A stretch of DNA of 64,000 nucleotides, taken from contig CM068593.1 in NCBI GenBank assembly GCA_035048485.1, positions 5,837,151 through 5,901,150 of the forward strand, read 5' to 3'. A program made the translations under genes and the position numbers. The notes under the pieces are model-generated. The model was not told the origin of the DNA. It made no database searches and saw nothing but the letters and a program-made list of their open reading frames with translations. Below, one piece after another: positions 57,051 to 64,000 of the stretch. Source of the DNA: Pteria penguin (Eukaryota > Mollusca > Bivalvia > Pterioida > Pteriidae). Positions within the stretch are counted from its first letter, which is position 1; each line of letters opens with the position of its first letter.

Positions 57051-57920
57051 AGCTTCCTGAATTATTGCATGTTCAACTTTCTTGCCGCGCGGGGTATTTG
57101 TCCCGTTAGGACAGCTCTAGTGTTTAGCTTGCCAGGACAAATGTCCAGAGACCTACTATCATACCCTTGTTGTCTCATGCATTCAGTCATAGTTAATTTA
57201 AAGAAATTAATCAACATAGTTGCTCATTGTCCCACTTGCACTTTAAACGGCTTGATGCCTTTATGGCCTTTCAGGCCTTTGATTTCTACTGTACATCTCA
57301 AGTTCATCAATTTCAGATGCAAGCGCTTGTTTTCATCGGAAAGCCGTTGTACGCAATCCTCGAAAGGCAGGGGGGGGGGGGGGGAGGGGGGGGGGGCACT
57401 AGCCTCTACAAGCTGACAAAGCTATAGATGCATCATGTTTTTTTACTGCGATAACGATGCGATTTATGTTGGTGTCCGAGAGCTGGGCACCAGGGTGAGG
57501 AGACGTCATTTGTGCGTTTGGTTTCTGAATGCTAGAAGAGTTCACGGCAATGGGCCTTTGACCTTGAATATGAGTACTGGCACCGGGGGACGGGTGGGAG
57601 TGGGAATACGTCATGTCCTATGCTGGTATTCATATTTAAGAAGGACTTTTTTAATGTGTACAGATGACGGAGATGCATCACTTGAAGAGGACGAACTCAT
57701 ATATTTTCGTTTAGAAACGAGGTTGTCACTCATAGTACGCTTGTTCAGCGCGAGTTCAGTATATTAGAATACACAGTCCTTGCTGACAACAGTTTACTAC
57801 GGTCCTCCTGGTGAATAAAAATATTTAAATGCACCTTACTGTACAATATTTCGAATTTCAAAATCTAAATCCTTAAACTGTGCAGTACGATTTAAATTCC
57901 CTCAACACAGGCTGTGTTAT
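57050..57920. other. Unassigned intergenic sequence with a G run
   Basis: A run of 29 bases with only one non-G (57371-57400) stands out. No gene family recognised in any frame. Confidence 0.4.
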
Positions 57921-58260
57921 TGTCCCCCGCTTTTCGCGAAAGCGTGGGGACATTAAATCTCATTCGTCTGTCCGTGCGTCTTTCTGTCCGTCTGTCACAA
58001 AAACTTTAACCTTGATCATAACTTTTTAATCGTAAGACGTATGGCCTTCATATTTGGCATGTGTGTCCCTAATTGCAATACATTTCCGTTGGTACCACAA
58101 TTTTTTATCATGTGACCTTTACCCTGACCTTTGACCTACTTCAATGTATCTTTTTTACCGTAAGACGTAGGGCCCTCTATTTGGCATGTGTGTCTGTAGA
58201 CATGCACAACCATGACAATATATTACAGATCACTGCACCCTTACTGATAGAATCCCGAAA
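57921..58260. mobile_element. Hairpin-started repeat (TGTCCCC family)
   Basis: 5' hairpin TGTCCCCCGCTTT / AAAGCGTGGGGACA at 57921-57952, then GTCTGTCCGTGCGTCTTTCT and two cores containing AACTTTTTAATCGTAAGACG and GGCATGTGTGTC. It abuts the LINE fragment. Confidence 0.6.
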
Positions 58261-58945
58261 GCGTGGGTTTCTCTGAATTTGCTTGTTAGTTGTTGGAATT
58301 GAAATTTTTGCAGAAGTGTGCTGATTTTGGAGTTTTTGTTTTCTAACTGATTTTCGTTAAAGTCACATGGGATTAGAATGTTTGTATGGTTTGGTATTAA
58401 ATGCACGTTCAAAAGATTCTTCAACAAGGTCCCAGATATTGCTTTAACTGTTTGGTGGTCTATAAAATGTACCAGTACGTACAGGGGTTTTTACTTCTAC
58501 TCACACACTTTTCAAATTATTAATTTCGAGGTCATTCGGCCTTTTGCACATAAGACCACCTTTTGTGTAGACAATTACACCACCACCTTGTCTTTCTTAT
58601 CTGTCACATATGAAAGGTAAGACCATCTTATTTAATGTCACTGTCAGACATATTATTATTCAACAAACTTTCTGTGAACAGGGTATGTCAGAAACGTATA
58701 AATTACTATTCATTTCAATTAATTTACTTCCTATACTTTAAACATTCAATCGACAGAGATAAATAGTTGACGGTATTCACAATAGTATCATCATGTATAC
58801 TAAACGTATTATTGATATCACTGTCGCCGTTGCTAGATGAGCTGGACATAGAATCGAATGGAGGACCCGGGTTCAACTCTATGTCTCCACATAGGGTCAA
58901 TAGGTATAATATATATAAAGTTATGTCTTCTGCATGTGCAGGCAA
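58260..58945 (-). pseudogene. LINE 5' fragment: 2A-like motif plus endonuclease domain
   Basis: The minus-strand frame at 58945-58724 contains LLTLCGDIELNPGP, matching the 2A/2A-like consensus D-x-E-x-N-P-G-P. These motifs cause ribosome skipping between Gly and Pro and are known at the N-terminus of some non-LTR retrotransposon ORFs. Downstream (about 58600-58260) are endonuclease remnants: GGGVIVYTKGGLMCKR, TFYRPPNS, and CDFNENQLENKNSK where GDFN is usual. Frameshifts separate the pieces. No ATG opens the first frame. It is cut at 58260 by a hairpin repeat, so the RT is missing. Confidence 0.75.
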
Positions 58946-59175
58946 ACCAATGGGGGAGTTGTAAGTGGTCTCACAGCTAGTTTACCGCTGGTGGCTCATA
59001 TGACATATATACATAACCTATACATAAGACAAACAGGACATTGATGATAAATATCATTTATTCAAATGATGAATAAGAAATGGGGCACAAGCCCCAGGTA
59101 TAACAAGATACTAGATAAACAAACCAGTTGCACAAAAAAGGCCACCAGCGGTAAAGGTGGCGACAAAAAGAGGCC
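58921..59175. repeat. 255-bp direct repeat, copy 1
   Basis: TTATGTCTTCTGCATGTGCA to GGCGACAAAAAGAGGCC. About 99% identical to 59773-60027, offset 852. Contains GGGGCACAAGCCCC. It touches the 5' edge of the 2A-bearing LINE frame. Confidence 0.93.
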
Positions 59176-59772
59176 TACACAAATAGGCTTAACATACCAC
59201 ATATGAATATAATTTATAGATGTATACAGTATGACATATATTAAGGTAGGAAACAGAAATGGCCAATATAATGTTGGGGTGGAGGCGGGAATGTTTATAA
59301 TCGCATTAAAAGATACACCAACTGTCTATGTCAAGATTAAATCTTAAAGTGATGTTTGATAACTTGAAGGGACGCTTGCCTAATTAGCTGGCTCACGTGA
59401 TGTAATAAACAGCTTTGATTGGTTGGTGATCCTGGTTATAATTAGCATAATGAGATCATCAGTTATATTTAGCTTGATGATGTCATGCTCTTAATGATAT
59501 GCATCATAAATCTGCGGTACAACAAAGTGGGTGTTAATTATACAGCAAAGGTCAGCGCTACTTATCATTACCCTAACAGATGTACATGTATATGCATTAT
59601 TTCTTAATCATTTAGCAGCAATAAGATAAACATATGCAACATCTGTGAAGACAAATGGGTTGTTGTGATAAGCTACATATCTACTAATAATACATTTATG
59701 CATGTTACATGATATATATTAGAATTCCACAATGCAAAGTCCTAAATGGAATTATTTGAGAATAATTTTTAT
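59176..59772. other. Spacer between direct repeats
   Basis: About 600 bp without recognised coding sequence; contains GATTGGTTGG (inverted CCAAT) near 59418. Confidence 0.5.
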
Positions 59773-60027
59773 TTATGTCTTCTGCATGTGCAGGCAAACC
59801 AATGGGGGAGTTGTAAGTGGTCTCACAGCTAGTTTACCGCTTGTGGCTCATATGACATATATACATAACCTATACATAAGACAAACAGGACATTGATGAT
59901 AAATATCATTTATTCAAATGATGAATAAGAAATGGGGCACAAGCCCCAGGTATAACAAGATACTAGATAAACAAACCAGTTGCACAAAAAAGGCCACCAG
60001 CGGTAAAGGTGGCGACAAAAAGAAGCC
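59773..60027. repeat. 255-bp direct repeat, copy 2
   Basis: Second copy of 58921-59175 with about two substitutions (GCTTGTGG for GCTGGTGG, AAGCC for AGGCC). Confidence 0.93.
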
Positions 60028-60352
60028 ACAATATTGCACATAGTGCAATAGCCGCCACCCTAAAGTTATAACAAATAATAGCAAGTAATTCGTATAGAAT
60101 TAAGAAACATGATAAGATTGTAGTATTTATTGAGAAATCCATACAGAAGGGAGCATTTGCTTGGTAAGAAATGAATATGTGACTTGTTGAAATATGTTCA
60201 TTTTCTACATCACATAATAATGTAGTAGTAGAAGACATTATGAAATGTATGTAAACAATAACAGTTAAAACTGAGTGATTATACAAGGCTAGTAAATTTG
60301 CGAATATAATGGTTTGTAGATTTATCCCCCCAGACTGTAGAGCTGCGTCATA

Positions 60353-61118
60353 GAAATTTCTAGCCGCAAGTAGTGGCACTAAATGAACGATAGAGCCACA
60401 ATTCCTTACGTTGCGTAAACTTGCATTTTTGATAAACGGAATGACCGGCACGATTCTACGCATTTCGGCATCAAATGGAGCAAATATCTAACATATATAA
60501 ACATAAAGCAAACGACCGGCAACGTTAACTTACCCCCGATCTGTCGTCTGAAGGCTCTACACACATTTTTCCCAACCTGTTTCAAATTTGCCGGTTTCTG
60601 TGTCAGCCATTCGGTCTCGCGAGAGGCGCTCACTAAAACTAGTACGCGGACGCCGACGCGGACTTCAGAAAGTCCGACTTGAAAATGAAAAATAGTGATT
60701 TCTCTAAAAGTTCCAAATATTTCTTTGTGAAACTTTCTACAGACATTGTAATGGACATGTTTATTCTTATTAATGCCAGATATTCACAACTTAAGTCCTA
60801 AATTTATCATCTGAGGCACTGATCTGTTACAAACTCACTAAAACTAGTACGCGGACTTCGACGGCCGACTTGGGATGTCAAGACGAATATTCGTCTAATT
60901 TCAATAAATAACAACATAAACTTAATTGTTATGAATAGTGTAAGTGTAAAGAAATGTAAATACTTCTTATTTATGCTTAAGGACATCTTTATCGGCGATA
61001 AAACAAGGTTTGTTTACCTTGTGTGACAGCGGTCTTGATCGTTTGGAAAAGCCGACTTCGGTTTCAAACGGACGCGTACGGCGGACTCGAGAACTAAAAC
61101 TAGTACGTGGACTTCTGT
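60353..61118. repeat. Large inverted repeat, left arm
   Basis: Mirror of 61463-62483. Runs from AAATTTCTAGCCGCAAGTAG through CCGGTTTCTGTGTCAGCCAT, CTCGCGAG (60616-60623) and CACTAAAACTAGTACGCGG to GAGAACTAAAACTAGTACG. The outer part reads on the minus strand as KQVGKNVCRAFRRQIGG; not recognised. Confidence 0.92.
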
Positions 61119-61462
61119 GTCTGTATAAAGATATTTTCTATTTATTTCCATATCATAACAAGAAATTTAAATATTTTAATGATAATTAATTGCCATATCT
61201 AGTTAAATGTTAAAACATATATTGTGATAGAGGCAGTCCAACACAACAAGTCCGACTTCGCTTTTCAAACGGAATCGTTAACATTATTAACATAATAAAA
61301 TCAAGCTGTAATTAAAATTAATTGAGGCATTATGACCATTTTTAAAACAATGTTACACCTTAGACTTTATCTACTCCTTATTCGCAGTTTAAACATACAC
61401 ACTAACTAAAGTAACAAGGTAGGAATTTTCTTCATTTACATCTTAGAAATTCAAAGTCGAAT
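61119..61462. other. Centre of the large inverted repeat
   Basis: 344 bp of AT-rich unique sequence between the arms, with no ORF and no recognised motif other than AAGTCCGACTTCGCTTTTC near 61250. Confidence 0.6.
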
Positions 61463-62483
61463 ACAGAAGTCCGCGTACTAGTTTAGGCGATATAGTAAGT
61501 CTGTGTAGTTCTCGAGTCCGCCGTACGCGTCCGTTTGAAACCGAAGTCGGCTTTTCCAAACGATCAAGACCGCTGTCACACAGGGTAAACAAACCTTGTT
61601 TTATCGCCGATAAAGATGTCCTTATGCATAAATAAGAAGTATTTACATTTCTTTACACTTACACTATTCATAACAATTAAGTTTATGTTGTCATTTACTG
61701 AAATTAGACGAATATTCGTCTTGACATCCCAAGTCGGCCGTCGAAGTCCGCGTACTAGTTTTAGTGAGTTTGTAACAGATCAGTGCCTCAAATGATAAAT
61801 TTAGGACTTAAGTTGTGAATATCTGGCATTGATAAGAATAAACATGTCCATTACTATGTCTGTAGAAAGTTTCACAAAGAAATATTTGGAACTTTTAGAG
61901 AAATCACTATTTTTCATGTTCAAGTCGGACTTTCTGAAGTCCGCGTCGGCGTCCGCGTACTAGTTTTAGTGAGCGCCCTCGCGAGATCTCGTTAACAGAA
62001 ACCCACAAAAAGAGGCGGAGCTGACGAAAAACACATGGTCATTGTTATTTTTATGTCATTTCTCTGTTTACATTTTATTCATCGGCTAGTTATTTATGAA
62101 GAAGAAACCTAAATTGAAATGACCAGAAATGCGATAACTAGCCGATAAATAAAATGACCACGTGTTTTTCTTCAGCTCCGCCTCTTTTTGTGAAGTTTCT
62201 GTTAACGAGATCTCGCGAGACCGAATGGCTGACACAGAAACCGGCAAATTTGAAGCAGGTTGGGGAAAATGTGTGTAGAGCCTTCAGACGACAGATCGGG
62301 GGTAAGTTAACGTTGCCGATCGTTTGCTTTATGTTTATATATGTTAGATATTTGCTCCATTTGATGCCGAAATGCGTAGAATCGTGCCGGCCATTCCGTT
62401 TATCAAAAATGCAAGTTTACGCAGCGTAAGGAATTGTGGCCCTATCATTCATGTAGGGCCACTACTTGCGGCTAAGAAATTTC
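61463..62483. repeat. Large inverted repeat, right arm
   Basis: Reverse complement of the left arm with a few percent divergence. It carries a 22-bp insertion at about 61484-61505 and a 226-bp foldback element (61986-62211). The outer part reads on the plus strand as KQVGENVCRAFRRQIGG, then a donor-like GGTAAGTT at 62300. A short ATG frame starting MADTETGKFEAGWGKCV stops at once; function unknown. Confidence 0.92.
61986..62211. mobile_element. 226-bp foldback element with 8-bp target duplication
   Basis: Begins ATCTCGTTAACAGAAAC and ends GTTTCTGTTAACGAGAT. The arms fold over most of the length (GAGGCGGAGCTGA / TCAGCTCCGCCTC; ATCGGCTAGTTAT / ATAACTAGCCGAT). CTCGCGAG flanks it at 61978-61985 and 62212-62219. 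The left arm of the large repeat has a single CTCGCGAG and no element. The 8-bp duplication suggests hAT mobilisation. Confidence 0.88.
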
Positions 62484-63085
62484 CTGCTGTAAAGGCATCT
62501 AGAAAATATCCCCATTTCAATTTATGGAAGAGTCCATTACGTCAGTCATCAAGTTGAAGAAAAGGAAATATGTGTGTGCATATTGGTATGATTCATATTT
62601 GCTACAATAACCCTGAAAAATGAATGAGATAATTGAAACGAAAAAAAAAAAAAAAAAAATAGAAACATAACTTCAAAATGTTTGTACAGTTCATGTACTG
62701 TGTATCTCTCGCGACGAGGCATTTTCATTAATGTTTTTGTGTCGTCCTCGTAGAAACGCGACATACAGAATTACTTTGTCTGGCAATTGTCTGTCTGTTT
62801 GTCTGATATGAATTACTTGTGCTAAATGGATACCAGGCGACGCATGTTTTCCTTCTAACATTCCAGATGATAGTATTGACAATTTGTTAATCTATTGTTT
62901 ATCTTTAGCTATATCTCTTTAATTATATTTTAATATTTTTACCCCGTGATATTGATTTGTCTTTTGTAAATATTTGTGAATGATATTTTTCCAATTTCTA
63001 TTGTTATTATTCTTACCGAAAGTAAAATATAGACGCAGTTTATCAACTTCATGTACATTTGATGTATTCTTATGAACATTTTTTA
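62484..63085. other. Unassigned intergenic sequence
   Basis: Poly(A) run at 62640-62659; otherwise nothing recognised. Confidence 0.4.
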
Positions 63086-63087
<2 letters not shown>

Positions 63088-63118
<31 letters not shown>

Positions 63119-63411
63119 ATTGTGATCAATCATAGTCCGTCGTCTGTCCGTCCGTCCGTCGTTAACTTTTCACATTTTCGACTTCTTCTTCAGAATCGCT
63201 GAACAGAATTTGATGAAACTTAGTATGCATGAAGTACTACAAGTGTTGTTGTTTTTCGTTCAGATCCGTCAACAGAGGCGTCACCACAGGCAAAAGTAGG
63301 TTATAGGGGATACCCTCCTTTAACAAACTACTTCTTCAGACCCGGGGCATACAGAGACAAACCGAATGCATAGGAATAATCTAGAGGGATTTGTGAAGAA
63401 GTGTTGTTGTT
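63088..63411 (+). mobile_element. AGCTCACC element, 5' part
   Basis: Intact 5' hairpin AGCTCACCTGAGCC/GGCTCAAGTGAGCT, CACATTTTCGACTTCTTCTTC, TCAACAGAGGCGTCACCAC. Cut at 63411 by a second member of the same family. Confidence 0.8.
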
Positions 63412-64000
63412 AGCTCACCTGAGCCAAAGGCTCAAGTGAGCTATTGGCATCACTCTTCGTCCGTCGTCCGTCCGTCGTCCGTCATTTGTCGTCCGTCGTC
63501 CGTCCGTAAACTTTTCACATTTTCAACTTCTTCTTCAGAACCGCTTAAAGGATTTGCATGAAACTTGGTGTGGATAAAGTACTAGGGGTCCTCTACCAAG
63601 TTTGTTCATTTCATATAAATCCCTCAATAGGTGGCGCCACCATTGCTAAAAATAGATCTCAGAGGGTACCCCTCTTTGAAAATCTTCTTCTCCAGAACCA
63701 GTGTATGGACTATAAAACTAATGGCATCTGAGTGATCTAGAAGGATGTATGTCTAAAGTTTGTTCATATCGTTGAAATCCGATAAATAATTTTTGACGTT
63801 TTTTTTTACGTTTTTTTGGACTTTGTAATTTTAATGCAGAAAAGAAGTATTTTTGTCTTTTAGTAAACATTGATGCATTAATTTGGTTTAATTTGATCAT
63901 TTTTATGATGAGAAATACTACTGCGAAGAAATTTTTTCAATATTTCATTTTTTGGATTTTTTATGAATTTTCTAAGACTTTCAAGAAAAAGGGGGGTGGG
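63412..64000 (+). mobile_element. AGCTCACC element, nested copy running off the window
   Basis: Starts AGCTCACCTGAGCCAAAGGC with a matching hairpin, then repeated GTCCGTCGTCCGTCCG, CAATAGGTGGCGCCACC, and continues to the window end, so its 3' hairpin is not visible. Confidence 0.78.

Noticed and set aside
58921..60027. Complete LTR retrotransposon
   Set aside because: The repeats do not begin TG and end CA, the 600-bp interior has no gag or pol, and no primer-binding site or flanking duplication was found.
59963..60463. 166-residue minus-strand membrane-like protein
   Set aside because: Runs across a direct repeat, unique sequence and the edge of the inverted repeat. The matching right arm diverges in protein after about 40 residues. 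No family motif and no coding-like pattern of change.

Overview
This is AT-rich animal nuclear DNA, most likely from a bivalve mollusc. That is an inference from the repeat content: tRNA-headed SINEs with AATCAACCAACC-type tails, elements opening with the AGCTCACCTGAGC hairpin, pearl-like elements with tandem internal cores, and GGTCA-rich repeats. No species can be named from sequence alone.

One host gene is supported. Positions 872-34155 on the + strand hold the 3' part of a DNA topoisomerase II gene (TOP2). I resolved 17 exons with GT/AG junctions. They total 2622 bases and give 873 residues plus a TAA stop without a frame break. The visible protein starts about 43 residues before the catalytic Arg-Tyr pair (Tyr codon 1001-1003). 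It runs through the breakage-reunion core, the C-gate coiled coil and a long charged C-terminal domain. The ATPase and TOPRIM exons lie upstream of the window. A polyadenylation signal sits at 35212.

The introns are packed with mobile DNA and minisatellites. They contain target-site-flanked SINEs (328, 3917, 12326), TA-flanked MITEs (9153, 12914, 23383), two hairpin-ended AGCTCACC elements (14365, 21698) that end 26-37 bases before splice acceptors, and a pearl-like element at 8387 carrying a decayed RLE-type retrotransposon. Tandem arrays of 31, 41, 45, 76, 42 and 30 bp are also present. The 42-bp array fills most of intron 12 and is split by an 828-bp hAT-like element with an 8-bp target duplication.

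From 35.2 to 64 kb I recognise no host gene. In order: a ~50-bp minisatellite; an AGCTCACC element carrying a nested pearl-like element; a segmental duplication with a SINE at its junction; a 63-bp minisatellite; two decayed minus-strand LINEs (43.8-47.65 and 48.1-49.7 kb), the first hit by a SINE and a 1.3-kb 21-bp array; several inverted repeats and palindromes; a third LINE fragment with a 2A-like motif (58.26-58.95 kb); a 255-bp direct-repeat pair; a 2.1-kb inverted repeat (60.35-62.48 kb) holding a 226-bp foldback element with a visible empty site; and two AGCTCACC elements, one inside the other, at the right edge.

The strongest observations are the insertion histories readable from the sequence, the higher-order structure of the 42-bp array, a minisatellite that appears to derive from a SINE tail, repeats forming the immediate surroundings of TOP2 splice acceptors, and the large nested inverted repeat.
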